Part shown: one piece after another, positions 25,163 through 37,400 of the stretch
Numbering within the stretch: the stretch's first letter is position 1
Layout: each line of letters begins with the position of its first letter
Assembly: GCF_008831285.2 (NCBI RefSeq)
Contig: NC_045148.1
Coordinates: 1,736,001 to 1,800,000, forward strand
Direction of reading: 5' to 3'
From: Nymphaea colorata
Lineage: Eukaryota; Streptophyta; Magnoliopsida; Nymphaeales; Nymphaeaceae
DNA: 64,000 bases
Made by a program: the position numbers and the translations under genes
The notes under the pieces: model-generated
Told to the model about the DNA's origin: nothing
Databases searched by the model: none
What the model saw: only the letters and a program-made list of their open reading frames with translations

Positions 25163-25490
25163 TATAACAATCTAACCACTCTTGGGCTCGGGCCTCTATC
25201 TTATTAAGGATCGCCCTTTATAAGTTCTTGAAGATCTCTCACAATCTTCAATACAGAACTAATACACGCGTATGGAATCCTAAGTTGAATGTTGAATCTA
25301 CTCTGATACCACTATAACAATCCAACCACTCATGGGCTCGGGCCTTTGGTTTGACAGATCCCAACCCGCCTCCTACCAGTTTTGACTCCAGTCTCAAAAA
25401 GGCTAGAAACCAAGATAATCATTTCATTAAAGATCGCCCTTTATAAGTCCTTGAAGATTTCTCACAATCTTCAATACGCGACTAAACTTT
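25163..25490 (-). mobile_element. TRIM-like miniature LTR element
   Basis: Two direct repeats lie at about 25163-25264 and 25313-25490. They share ATAACAATC, a TGGGCTCGGGCCT core and GATCGCCCTTTATAAGT. The first copy lacks about 70 bases present in the second. Between them are only about 48 bases. On the minus strand these begin, one base after the upper repeat, with TGGTATCAGAG, which matches the initiator-methionine tRNA primer-binding site used by many plant LTR elements. A short LTR, a primer site and almost no interior are the hallmarks of TRIM elements. I see no clear polypurine tract or target duplication. Confidence 0.6.
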
Positions 25491-26392
25491 TGAAGTATTA
25501 CCGAATATAATACTAAAGTTTGACGTTTTGGTATCAGCATGCGCCATTCAAAGTTTGATGCAAATTGAATCAGTCAAACAATAAATATAACAAGCAGGGT
25601 CTTAAACTTATGATTGACCGGCCAAAGGAAACATAGTAGCTTCCACGTATAATTCGAAGAAAAAGGATAGAGTACTCATCTTCGCACGATACCTACTTCA
25701 CTTGATCTACATAAAATAAACAAAGGCGCTGGACGAAAGGAAAGAGTGTGTCGCTTCCACCCCAAAGAAATTCTCCAACCTTTGAATCTTGACTTTCTAC
25801 CAAATCATTAATTATTCAAATGGCAGCCCCAGACCTGCGCCGCCCACCAACTTAAACCCACATATCCAATCTCATTTAATAAGCCGTTCACAATTGACGA
25901 CAATATAGGAAGCCCTCATTGATAAGCAACTTGAGAAAGACGCAGAATTGAGCAGACATCGTTTTCTTTCCACAACAAGCGCGCTCGAGAAGTGCAGGTT
26001 CCCGTTTTAGTATAGAAAGCCGGATACCGTAGATTAGACTATGTGCATGGTTTCACATGTACATGTTATTGTAGTGGCGGAAAGAAGAATTTAATTGATA
26101 AGGACACGTTTTTCCCTTTTTCTTTGTTGACAAAAAAACTCAACTGCAAATATCATACGTTAAATATGCCAAGGTGGAGGAAGTAGAAGAATAGCTTAAG
26201 TTAATTGCGGTGGAACACTTCAAAACCAGGTTGACTTGACCTTGGAAAGGCTAAGCATAAGAAGAGATCCACATATACTTAACTTAAAACTCCTGAATCT
26301 TCTACGAAAAGATAAAGATGTCACCTACATGGAATATAAGGCTGGGAGAGGAACGAGAATAAAGATAAAATTCCATTCCACCTGTCAATGCT

Positions 26393-27018
26393 GACAACAA
26401 GCCCTCTTGTTAAGAGCCCAGAGTCATTGAAAGTGAATTCAGTGTGTAGGAAACAGAGTAGAACCAAACTAGAAAGACAAAAACTAGAACTTCAAAACCA
26501 GGTTTTGAAAGCAAAACCTGGTGTTACCTCTAAAACCATGTTTTTGGAGTGTGTAGGTGCCACGAAGAAAACCCAGTTTTGTAAAAAAGAGTGAAAAACC
26601 TGATTCCCCTCAAGTTATTCAAAAATCAGGTTTTGATGTGCCACAAAAAAAAAACAAAGGTTTTAAAACTCATTAACAAACTTGGTTTTCATGAAACCTA
26701 TTTTTTACAAAACTATGTTAGAGGAAGGTATCATCCAAACGCCCCCTTAGTCTTGAAACATGTAACCTAAAAGACATTGATTCCTCAAGAGAGATTCACC
26801 ACCTGGTTCCTAAAAAGAGTTTCTTCAATGGAGCTTCGGAATGTCTTTCACGAAGGAAGTAAACCATCACTGCCACGCTAATTCAAAACCTTGATAAAAG
26901 CAAAACTGTAATACCACATTGTCATATACATGCGTTAAGACTTGATAAATTTAAAGCTGACAACCATCTACATCATGTGGATCCATCATTCCACTAGACC
27001 GTTCCATAACCTCCGTTG
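26393..27018. repeat. Direct-repeat copy A of the NudC 3' flank
   Basis: This segment matches 59689-60310 along its length with scattered substitutions and small gaps. Shared words include TGATAAAAGCAAAACTGTAA and CATTGTCATATACATGCGTT. Copy B is the region directly downstream of the minus-strand NudC gene. The similarity ends at CTCCGTT, which in copy B abuts the NudC stop codon. There is no poly-T/poly-A end, so a retrocopy is unlikely. Both copies contain a MITE-like segment (about 26546-26755 here) with GTTTGG-type ends. Confidence 0.85.
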
Positions 27019-28294
27019 AATTAGCAACAGTTTATAATGTGGCAATGGTTAACAGTGGATGGATTTTCGAATTTTAGCCATCCAACAACTATCCAACATC
27101 CAGCAGCATTGACTTTCTATATATATATATATATAACTAGCTGTTGCCTGTTGGCAAGTAGCCAAAGCAACTAGCTAGTTAGTTAGAAAGTGAAATAGTA
27201 GCCTAAGCAGGTAACTAATTGATTAGTTAGAAATTAGGAACTGGGAGCTTGTAACACACACGCAGACATATCATACATAAAACATAACGTTTTGCAATAA
27301 TTTCTTCTCACTTTAGTACAAGTATCTTTCTGCATTAACACATAAAATTGATAAGGTGTGTGTGTGTGTGTGGGTGATAATACACAATGGAGATCAAAAA
27401 AAAGAAAAAGAACTACAGACTTTCATGTTATACAGTGCAGAAGATATGAATACAGCATCACATTTTGGAGCACAGAAAACGTATGTAGAACTTGATGTTG
27501 TAGAGGAAAGGAACATATACACTACAAAGCACGAAATAAAAGAAGACAAAAAGTATGTAAATAGGTAGAGCTTCACCTTTTAGAGAACAGAAAACATATA
27601 TACAGTTACACATTTAGAGTCTTAGACCTTAACCTTTTGGGGAGAGAGAGAGAGAGCCAAAAATGATAGAAAGCTGGAGAACCTAGGTTATAGGTTGAAA
27701 TAGAAGGAAAAGGCCAAAAAAAGGAAAAAAAATCTATTTATAACATCTATAATTATCTAAATCAAATACGATGTTAACAAATTCACATTTGACAATTGGA
27801 AGAGCATCTAATTTTAGCAAGGGCTCAAAATCACATTTGACATTTTAGAAAGGCATCACGTTTTAAAAAGGGCTTATATCAATGACTAGTCAGCCAACTC
27901 GAATGGGCCCACTTGACTTGGAGGCAGAGACTAATCAGGCGAACTGGCACCTAGCCCGACTAGCGACTAGATGGACTGACTAATCGCTATCTGACAATTA
28001 AGACGTTGAGTAATTTCTTCTTCTTCTTCTTCTGAAAAAAAAAAAAACCTTAAACAGAGCCACTTTAACAACGATATCTTATCATAAGATCCTACTACCT
28101 TTTCTTATGATTGCTGCAGGTCCAGCAACACTTATCAGAGATTCATATAATGAAACACTATAAATGTTGAAATGTACTATGGACAAGCCCATCGGGCAAA
28201 TCCAACTCAGCATTCGCCACTAAAATCTTGAAATCAGTGCATTGTGCTGTACCATTTAATAGCACTAATCATATAATGACCTTTTGTGATTAAC

Positions 28295-29897
28295 CTGATT
28301 CTTGCAATATTCACCACAAGGACAGAACCCAGGTGTACATTCTGTGCTTGTCAATACGTTCAGGCACCTTTCACCGCATGCACTTTCAGGATCATCAGCA
28401 ATATATTTGCAATTGCATATAGGAATATCTTGTTTCTTTTGCTTTAGATGCCTGAGCAGGACAAAAAATGAATAAGCAAACTCTTTCATCAGAAAGAAAA
28501 AAAACAAAACAAAACAAAACAAAAACGTTGCCCCTTGAGAGGAAAAATGAGATAATACATGTATGAAGGAAGTTAAGAACTGCAAAAAGAAAAATGGACA
28601 AAACTCAAACATGAACAACTACCATGAGAACTTCGGCAAATAAAATCATAAAACAGCATACATCTCCGCCCTGACCAAATCTTCTCGTGAGAGCAGTAAG
28701 GAAAACATCAAGTTAAAATCATGTAAAATTTGACTCATGTAGTAACAATGTGAGGATTCGCAGAGTTGAATGATGAGGACTACATCATTTGATGTAATTA
28801 CATGCATGAAGCACATCTTGGCATGAAATCAGCAACAGTATGATGCCACATACATAAAGCACAAAATTTTGAGTTCCTTCTCACAGTTTAGTCCACATAA
28901 AGGGTCAGCGGCTTCCACATAAAGGTTTCCAAAGGCAAGTAACACCTCTCCCAGTTCCTAGATTCATTGACAACTCCAGTGATTTGGCTTTCAGGTGCTC
29001 TTTATAAAGAAAGTGACAACAACTGCGAGTTCTTCTGTAAAACTTGTTATTGACCAAGAATATCCTTGTATCTACACTTGGATCATCTCTTCCAGAGAAA
29101 AACCCAAGAAAATACACAGTACCATCCTACCAGTATGCACATGAAGATGCCAAAACAATGTAGACAAAAAAGTAGCCCGACCAATAGTGTACATTTCTGA
29201 TCAGCCGAAAAAGACGTATACAGGCCTCCAAATACCTTGGAAGCAGATGAAGAAACAACAATTTTGGAAACGATGTCTTTATGCAGGAAGTTTCTTGACC
29301 ACATATGTTTTTAGTTCCATGATATGGACTCAGAGATCAACATATTTCTGAGACTTAGAGGCTGCAGTCGAGCTGGAGCTGGAGGAGAAGGGAGACAATC
29401 CTCGCAGTTGCACGAAAAATTTCAAGGACAGGCACTTCCGATAAGGGATGGATACAACCAAGCAACACGCCTCCGCTCTAGTCGCCTACGTTAAACAAAA
29501 GGGCCGCTGCCTTATCAGATTGGGCTGCAACAGTACTTTACTTTCGTCGAAAAGATGAACAGCAAAGGAAGCCGCAGCAAAACCTTCTACGACTATTCAT
29601 GGCACCACAGAAGTGTAAGGTATGTGCGTTACTCGAAATACTTGATGACCCAAATCCAAATTATTCTGATAATAGAGATGAGCAACTTTGCTTTGCGCGG
29701 AGCCCTCTAATTCTACATTAATTACGAATTCACAAAATTCCTCATGGACGATAACTTGACCCACTGCGCATTACTTTGCAGCTCACACCATAAAATTTGT
29801 AAAATGAAATGCTAAGTAAAAGCAAACTTGAGAGCCAACAAACTCACTTCCTATGCAGAAATTCGTTCCTCTCGATGTGCTTAAAATGCGCCGGCAT
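28295..29897 (-). pseudogene. ASHH1-type SET-domain methyltransferase, 5' fragment (AWS region only)
   Basis: Two exons read cleanly on the minus strand. The first is 29897-29848, starting MPAHFKHIERNEFLHRK. The second is 28451-28295 and joins in phase to give HLKQKKQD, then a cysteine-rich AWS motif CNCKYIADDPESACGERC and CTPGFCPCGEYCKNQ. The arrangement of eight cysteines and the sequence match the AWS domain of plant ASHH1 histone-lysine methyltransferases (H3K36-type), where a SET domain follows at once. Here the exon ends at a proper GTTAAT donor, but I find no continuation (post-AWS/SET) in the 4 kb downstream before the ERF gene. The likely explanations are a truncated gene, a captured fragment or an unusually long intron. 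Both exons are unbroken, so it may still be transcribed. A leader exon with a GTAAGC donor may lie near 30030-30240. Confidence 0.75.
28498..28525. repeat. (AAAAC)n microsatellite
   Basis: About five AAAAC units lie in the intron of the ASHH1-type fragment. Confidence 0.8.
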
Positions 29898-30889
29898 ATC
29901 TCCTTGTCCATCCAGACAAAAGACCGTAACAATACGATAGACCGGAAAATTCGTAAAACCATAAGAAAGCAAAGAGTTCAAATGAAAGGACATGAAGCGA
30001 ACGATTAAAAGACCCTTCGCCAAAGAGAGAGGTGCTTACCTTCTGCATCCTGAGAAAAAAAGGGAGATAAACTTTGCTCCAATTCCCTTCGGAACGAAGT
30101 AGAATTTTTTTCTTTTTCAAGATTTGGGCTTCGCATGAGGAAGAAGCGCCGACGCAGCAGTGGCGCCTGCTTCTCGATAGCCCTAACGGGCAGAAACCGC
30201 GAAAAGTCCGACTCTTATTTTTTTTTTTTTTTTTCACCACTAATTATAATTCCAGAATATGGCGAGGATTTCCGAGTTTATAATGAAACGTTTTACGAGC
30301 CAAAAAAAAAAAAAAAACGGAAAGCAAACCAAAAAAAAAAAAATCTCCCTTTGTATTCAAGAAGTTTGACAATGGGAAAACTTGTTCCTATTTCCTGAAT
30401 CCGTACCGAACAGGGTTATAGGACATTGTATTATAGACTTATAGTGTTTTATGAATATGTTGTAAGTTTTTAGATAGATTGCCAACCAGTGTAATAGAAT
30501 TGCTTGGTAATGAAAACAGTAAAATAGTATTCAATTGTTTCATTTATTCACATTAAAATTTAGGGCAAATTTATGGAATGATGTGCGACAGTGCTCTATA
30601 AATGTATCCAAACTTGGGGTTAAATGCATGAAATGAAATAGTATGTTACTACTGCAATCACCATAGAATCACAATTCCCTAATAAAAGCCTAAATTTATG
30701 CTTTTAAGTTAATGTTCAATTTTACAATGTGTTCTCAAGATGCATCTCAAATTATAGTTTCTCATCATTTTTTATTCCTTTTAAATATATACACAATTAC
30801 CAAAAACATTGTCAATATGTATTTATTAAAATTCAAAATGCCGCCTAAAGGTTGGGTAATAAACAACCACTGCCCAAAATTTGGATAAT

Positions 30890-31120
30890 TAGGAACCGCT
30901 GCTGGGTAAAAAAACTAAGGCCCGGCATGTAAAAAAGCGGAGCAGTCTCGCCGCGGCTCCCTTCGCCGTCTCCCTCCAATTTCTCTCGCTCGCGGTTTCA
31001 TTTTCGCACCGGCCGACCGTACTCACAGGTATATCTCTTTGGCCGCCCTCGCCCTCTTCGTCTGTCTCTTTGTATCTCTCTCCGTCAAGGACGTCCATCC
31101 GACATGCCCTCTCTCTCTTT
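30890..31120. other. GC/CT-rich stretch, possible promoter or leader
   Basis: After several kb of AT-rich DNA this stretch is rich in CG and CT words, such as CTCGCCGCGGCTCCC, and looks like a plant 5' leader on the plus strand. No matching coding exon follows in a recognisable frame, so it may be the orphan 5' end of a broken or non-coding transcript. Confidence 0.3.
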
Positions 31121-32273
31121 TTCCGTCGAGGAAGAGCAGCGCCTTCTAGTTCTCCCCCCTCTCTCGCCTGCTCTATCTTGTTCTCTCTGCTGCAAACATT
31201 GTTGCTCCTTATTTTACAGTGCTGCTCCTCCCTTTTCCTTTCAGTTTCTCCTGGATCATGTGTTTCACTTTTAAATAAAAATATATTTTTGCGAGTAGAG
31301 GTAGAAATTGCTAATCTCTTTAGGTCAGAATTTGTTTAAACAGAATCTGTTTAGGTTAGTCCTTCGGAGTTTGCTAATCTTTTCCATGCAGACATTGCTA
31401 GTCATGGCACCAAATTTGTTCACTAGCTAGTAACTGGTCATGATAATGGGTTCTCCCAGCACTTCCACTTGCATGACTTTCTATTTTCGGCTGAATATGA
31501 TGCTCAACATAGATATTCATGTCTATTATTTTCAGTTTGAGTGGAGATTTTAGTTCATGCATTAACTGATAGTTTTTCGCATTGTTTAAGAGTGTTCTCC
31601 GATAACATACTGTTATAGGATGTTGACATGCATGTTTGCATTCGATCATGTCAGCTTTTCGATTTGATGTGTTATTACAACGGCACAACCGGATTACGCG
31701 TGAAACTACATTTACAGGCTGTGCGTGCAACTGCAGCCTCATTGAAGTCTTAAGAACTGTTAAAAAGTGTTGCAGTGCTCTAGAAACCAATAAGGAGGTA
31801 CTTTTGCTTGGTTACCTAGGTTTGAGTTTAAGTTTTTAATGGTTAACTGCTGATATAGTTGCCAAAACATTTGGTGCTGTGGTCATGGATTCGTGGAGCA
31901 ATTGAACTACATGTAGAAGGCATTGATAAGACAGGATGCTAGGATAAAAGATCTTTTGCGTATAGAAGGTATTGCTAAGATATGCCGGTTTGTGGATAAC
32001 CTCACATTCGTTTGGATTGTTCTCAATCTGTTTACGTGATCGTGGATATAACTTTGTGTCTTTGCATGGTGAATACAACTTGGTTGTGGGTTACATTGGC
32101 CCTATGTCACCATGGTACGCAGAGTTGACCCGCGTACTGGTATCGGTACGTGGTGGTACGTTTGGACCCAATACCAGATCTCTTCACCCTCTTGAGTTTC
32201 TTTGATTGTTTGGGCAGCGGCGGCAACGGACGGTGAGTGGACGATGTTCGGTTTCTTCATTAGGCAGTTGTTA

Positions 32274-32960
32274 GGGTTGCTGCTGCTGTTGGCAGCTGAC
32301 GACGGGCGTCCGGCGGGAGCTTGGGCAGTGGCTGGCGATTGGCGACGGGCGGCGACTCATTGATGACAGGTTTGGTACATCTAATGGCTGCCTAATATGC
32401 GAAATTTCTGTACTATTTTTGGTGCTACCATCTTCCGTTCCATCAAATGGGGGATCTCCAGTGACATCAAGCACAACTTGTGTGGTTCTTCCTTTGCTTT
32501 CCGTTCTTGCATTGCTAGTGCTTGACTCTCTTCCACCAGATTTTGATGACTTGATTTTCTTTTCCTGTCTATGCTCACTCTCCAGCTCTTTTGCTGAATC
32601 CCTAACATCAGAGCAATGTCCCTTGTTAGTTGGGCCTTCTCCAAACTCCTGAATTTCCTGCCGTTCTTTCATTTTCGTCTTTTTTGTTGCTATTTCATTT
32701 TTATCAACCTCTACTGTACTTATGGCACCAGGATTTACCTTGCATTCACCGTCGAATGGATAGGGACTTTGGTCCTTCAACTTTTTTGCAAAATTATTAT
32801 CATATTCCCTGTTGTCATCCTCGTACATGATATGTGGCAGAACATCTATCTTTACTTTCTTGGAAGCATTGTGATTATCCAGTTGAGACTCTTTCTTACA
32901 CTTGGATTTTGAGTGCAAACCTTGCATATGCCCTTGTCGAGTTTTCAGACATGTTTGTAC
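32274..32960 (-). pseudogene. Fragment resembling CW-type zinc finger (CWZF) protein middle region
   Basis: A single minus-strand open frame of more than 210 codons is rich in Lys, Glu and Ser and ends in a Gln run. It reads, in part, GHMQGLHSKSKCKKESQLDN, SKKVKID, AKKLKDQSPYPFDGE, VDKNEIATKKTKMKERQ and EHRQEKKIKSSKSGGRESS. The order of these blocks matches what I remember of the long plant CW-domain zinc finger proteins, downstream of their CW domain. The CW finger itself and the conserved C-terminal region are absent nearby, so this is a fragment rather than a gene. The family call rests on memory of low-complexity sequence and needs a search. Confidence 0.5.
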
Positions 32961-33845
32961 ATGTTTGTTAAATGAACCATGTGAGGTGGATGAGGAGGAT
33001 GCTGCGGAGGTGGAAAGAAGAGGAAAAAGAATAAAAAGAATGATCTAGTTTATTTACGTTTTTTTTTATGAGATTATACTTAAGAACTATGAAAGGAACA
33101 TTTTATGTTTTCAGAACTATAAAAGAAACATTGTCTTATTTTGTTGTGATATCATTTGTTTTTTTCAAAATTTTCAAATTTTTATTTAAAAAATATAATT
33201 ATCGCCTTAGCTGTATTAATATTTGCAAAAATGTCGTACCCATACTCGTACCTAGGTGACATTGATTGGCCTATGTAAGATGATTAATATGAGATAAATG
33301 TGTTTTTTATATTGTTGTTTACTTAAATAGTTGTTGTTTTAGTCGGTTTTTTTTATTTTTGTTCATGTGTTAACAGATATCATATAATTTACTATCTTGA
33401 TCCTGAGGACCTGAAGCTTATGCTTCAATGCCACAAGGTGTATACCTCGCATCGTCCACATCACATTTAACAACATTGGTCATTGCGGACAGCAACCTCA
33501 CACTGCATCACTGTTCCTGCCGGCACTTAGTCATTTGGTCACAGATTCAATGTGCCATGTTACGGCTCAGGTTATATCATCAGAAACCGTCTCTCTTTCG
33601 TTGGTGTCCTCCATCTTCAAACCATTCCTCTCCTCTGACAACGGCACTAGCGCTGAGGTCTCGCCTGCCTCAAACGGTCGTCTGCTGCTGTTGATGAGCT
33701 CATTCAGGTCAAAGCCGTTAAATCTAAAGGTGGTGCTGAAGGAGACCAATGCACTGGTCATGAGACCCAGAGAAGAAGGCACTTCATGATGGGCATGGTA
33801 GGAGTGAAGGCAAGAAGCGACTAGGCCTTGAGGGAGACATTGTAG

Positions 33846-34400
33846 TTGTCAAGAGGGGGCAGTAAGTCTGACAAGCTCGGGAAGGTAGGTTGGAGAGAAT
33901 GTGCGGGACACCGGCAAAGTGTAGATGGGGATAGGAGACCAAAATCAAAGCGCTCGCAAAGCGAAGTGGTGGGCTTGGATGATACTATGAAGGGCCATAG
34001 GCATAAGAAACGTGAGAAAAACCTAGAAAGCTTAGATGGGAGTCACCAGCCAGATGCATTGGAGAGGGATTCCGGCAAAGAGCAAAAGGAAAGGGAGGAC
34101 GAGGTTCCGGAGAAAGAACATGGCAGCAGGAAGCACAAGATGCGCCATAAAGTTCACCATGTCGTGGATCAGAACATGCCAACAAATCAGCATGAGAAAG
34201 AGCTGTGGGAAAAGCACATGAAAGAACCGAGTAACAGGGACAAGAGATACCAACAAGTTCAAGAAATTGCGCAAGTTGAAGACCCAACAGTCAATGGTGA
34301 AACAGAAAAGAAATAGAAGAGGAAGAAAAGGATTGAAGAAGGCGAAGATGGAGGGCAGGAGAATGAGCTGCGTAGGGACAAGAAAAAAATAAGGAAATAA
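33846..34400 (+). pseudogene. Highly charged ORF fragment with an internal stop, unrecognised
   Basis: The plus-strand frame is dominated by Lys, Arg, Glu, Asp and His (for example KKREKNLESLDGSHQPD). A TAG at 34314-34316 interrupts it, but the same frame continues with equally charged sequence (KRKKRIEEGEDGG) to a TAA at 34398-34400. A stop precedes it at 33843-33845 and the first ATG is well inside, near 33987, so it lacks a normal start. This looks like an eroded piece of a nuclear-type charged protein. I do not recognise the parent gene. The frame just upstream, to 33789, is open but also unidentified. Confidence 0.45.
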
Positions 34401-37400
34401 AACCAGGAGCTTCACCACTGATGACCCCTTTTTCATGGTTCCACCTCTCTGAGAGGTTTCCAGTACTCATTTTTATTTTCCTGTCTGAGTTTCTGGTTTA
34501 CCAAATAAAATACAAGGTTGATGTTAACTTCATGTATTACAATCTGCTAAGGCGCAAATTGGCTCTCAGTTATGATTTTTATAATTATGAACATCAGTTA
34601 TGTCTTCCGCTGTTACCAGATAAACGGTTACTTGTTTGTAATTTCTCCTTGCTATGTTATTGACTTATTGCCCTGCTTTGCTGCCGAATTGCCTGATATT
34701 AAACTTGTGCAGTTCTATTGTCAGTTACAGGTGAAACTGGTTCACTCCACACCCATTTTGTTGCCAAGTTTGTTCTCAGACAAACCTAATGTTTAACATA
34801 TAAGATGGCATTGATTGGAACCTAAAACTTGACAGCCTACTTGTACCTGTTATGTATTCTTGGTGGTGGCATTTGATTCATGGTATTGAGTGAGCAGTGC
34901 TCTACAGAAAGTACTAATTTCTACAATCTGGCGTCTGAGAAGAGAAAGGAAAAAAGAGCAGTATATTCTTTTTGATTTCGTTGTTATCCTGGCTAATGAA
35001 AAGATGTTTATGTTGTAATCAGGAAATGTAAACATGATGTTGCCTACCTGGCTCATCAAAAACCTGTTTTATGTCCTAATCCAGAAGACATGTTCTGATG
35101 CTTCTAAAATATGGGAAGTGTCTAGCCAATAGATGGATCCACCATCTGGGACAACTCAGCTGTTTGCTGAATCTGGTGATCAGCATCATCTGACGAGTCA
35201 GTTGGCTATGTAGGATTAATTTATTCAAGCTTACATAGCTCCTGCCTTGTGCTAAATGGCGCTGTTTTATCCTGGGCTCCAGGCCTGGTTCTCGCTTCAG
35301 TTGTACTCGTTACCTTGCTATTATAATACCTTGCTATCTATTGGCTAGACACTACCCAAAAATGAAAAAGAGGAGTGGGGAATATATTTTTGCATGTTAA
35401 GTCCCTTCCTGCACCAATTTGCTCTGTGTTTTTCTCCTTTTCCCTTCATTTCTCATTGTGTCCAATACTGACAGTCAGTAATATGTATCTCTTTGAGGGT
35501 TTTATGATCGTCCTAAACATTTTCAGCAATAAAATTTTAGCTAACTTCAATGTCAAGATGTGGCATTTTTGTTTTCATTTCCTCTATTCTGATGCAATCT
35601 TAGGTGGATGGTCTTGTGTTACTCTTAAAAGATATCTAAATGTGATACAATTTCATAATCTAATACTTGATTTCTTTAAAGTAAATCATATAGAGTATTT
35701 TTGCACTGAAATGAAGACGACAGCACTTCATCCTAGTTATTCTTTTAAAAGTACCTGTTGATGTTTAAGCAGTACACTGTATGTGCGTGCACATCTGTGT
35801 GTGTGTGTATGTGCATGCTGTCTGTGTAGGATTTGTGGATCTTGTGTCATTATATGCTGGATCGAGTTGTAAGCAAAATAACTAATTTTGGATTTATTGT
35901 AGAAATTTTGAGATTAAAGTCCAAATATGTGCTTAGTTCTTTTGGTAGAGCTTTAGCAGAGCATAGGTAGAACCAAGTTCATGGTATGCGAACACACAGT
36001 TGACTGCTGGTCTTTGAATCTTTTCATTTCTTTTTTGTGATGGAAAGAAGTGGTTGAAAAGGATGATGAGATCCTCGGATGTTCACTATGGTGCAACCAT
36101 AATCTCCATTAAGATTGATTTTCCAGTCAGATACTGGTTCTCTTGCTTGCTTTTAGATAAGTGTTTCAAGATGATGCAGCTGTTTTATACAATAATAAGA
36201 TTTCTTATAGATGAATAGTTTTTTTCTATGAACATCCTCATAGAACCATCCCCCCAAAATCTTGGACTTCGGTAATCGAGAAAGCACTTTCTTCACTTTG
36301 TGGCTCTTGAATGTTCTAGCCTGAAAGAACTCTCTAGATTTTATTCAGGAAGGTAACTATTCTACCGGCTGTGGCAAAAAATATTAGAAGCTATAGTTTT
36401 GCTTCTATTCAACTATCTTATAGTTTTGTCCTTGCACTCAACAATTCAAACTTGAGATTTGCAATGCTTCTCATCGTAGAACTATCTTTGATTTTGCAAG
36501 CAAGATGCACATCATGCATTGTATTTTCACAAATGTATCTTCTTTATGATCTGAATTGAAATTAATGTCTTCAATTTCCATTTGTTACCACAAGCCAACA
36601 TACAAAAAGTGAAGGTGGTTAATAATAACAAAACTGCTCTTTTATTGTTGATTTCCCTTCTTAAGATCATGTTCTACAGTCCCAATTCATTGACATTCAA
36701 TATTTGGGCATTTCTGCAATTTGCACTTCCAGTGAACATTTCAAAACTTCAACCATTTTTTTTATGCCCTTTTTTTGTCCAATTTAAAGCATATGTATTC
36801 ACTATGTTTCATTTAGATTCCCAGCTTTTATCTTCTAATTTTACCATGTTTCTTGTTTAACCCTGAATACATTATTGTGTGTTGTTTTGTACAAATTTGT
36901 TAATGGGTATGCCGTCGGTGGAATTTCGGAAAATTTCCTTTTCTTCCCCTACCATTTCAGTCTTCAAGATGGCGTTTCCCCTTTTTGTCCCATGGCTCTG
37001 CAAGTTAGTATTTGTCAAGACAGGAATTTGTGCATTCTTGCTCTGCTACTTGGTTCAGAATTACAGATGCATCGGTGGCTGCAATTGCCTTGGGCTGTAA
37101 TTTTCCTGAGTTCTTATATCTTAGTAGGTATATTTGGTCCTTTGGTTAAGTGTATTTATTGTTGAAAGAAATGGAAATAGATGACTGTAGCCATGCTAAA
37201 AAATTTCTTTCCTTGGTCATTCCTTGTTACTTTGCTCTCCAACAATACCATTTACTGGAAAAAAAAATCCCTATTTGACGGGGCTTCCGTTGCATGACCA
37301 TGAGCTAGCCACCTGCATTATCTTTCTGGGCAGCTGTAATCCAGTGCTACAGGATATTTCCTTCAATGGGGCAATAGCAATCAGGTGCTATTTACCAGCG

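Larger units (their letters stand above)
24210..28260. other. Intergenic region with mobile-element remnants
   Basis: I find no recognised gene on either strand. In particular there is no SET-domain exon for the minus-strand fragment that ends at 28295. It contains a GGCGGAGCCA-type word near 24673 common in plant interspersed repeats, the TRIM-like element at 25163-25490, the copy of the NudC 3' flank at 26393-27018 and an (AT)n run near 27118-27136. Low-complexity A and T tracts are frequent. Confidence 0.55.

Noticed and set aside
26393-27018. Retrocopy of NudC
   Set aside because: The copy includes only downstream DNA, has no exon sequence and no poly-A/T tail.
27150-27250. CTAGTTAGTTAG-like words as a possible repeat array
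   Set aside because: Too short and irregular; no defined unit or spacer, nothing resembling a structured array.
32416-32912. Plus-strand frames opposite the CWZF-like fragment
   Set aside because: Hydrophobic or Ser/Pro shadows of the Lys/Glu-rich minus-strand frame.
35375-37165. Several hydrophobic frames of 60-128 codons in the 35-37 kb region
   Set aside because: T-rich DNA gives Phe/Leu-rich frames; no domains and no consistent exon structure.
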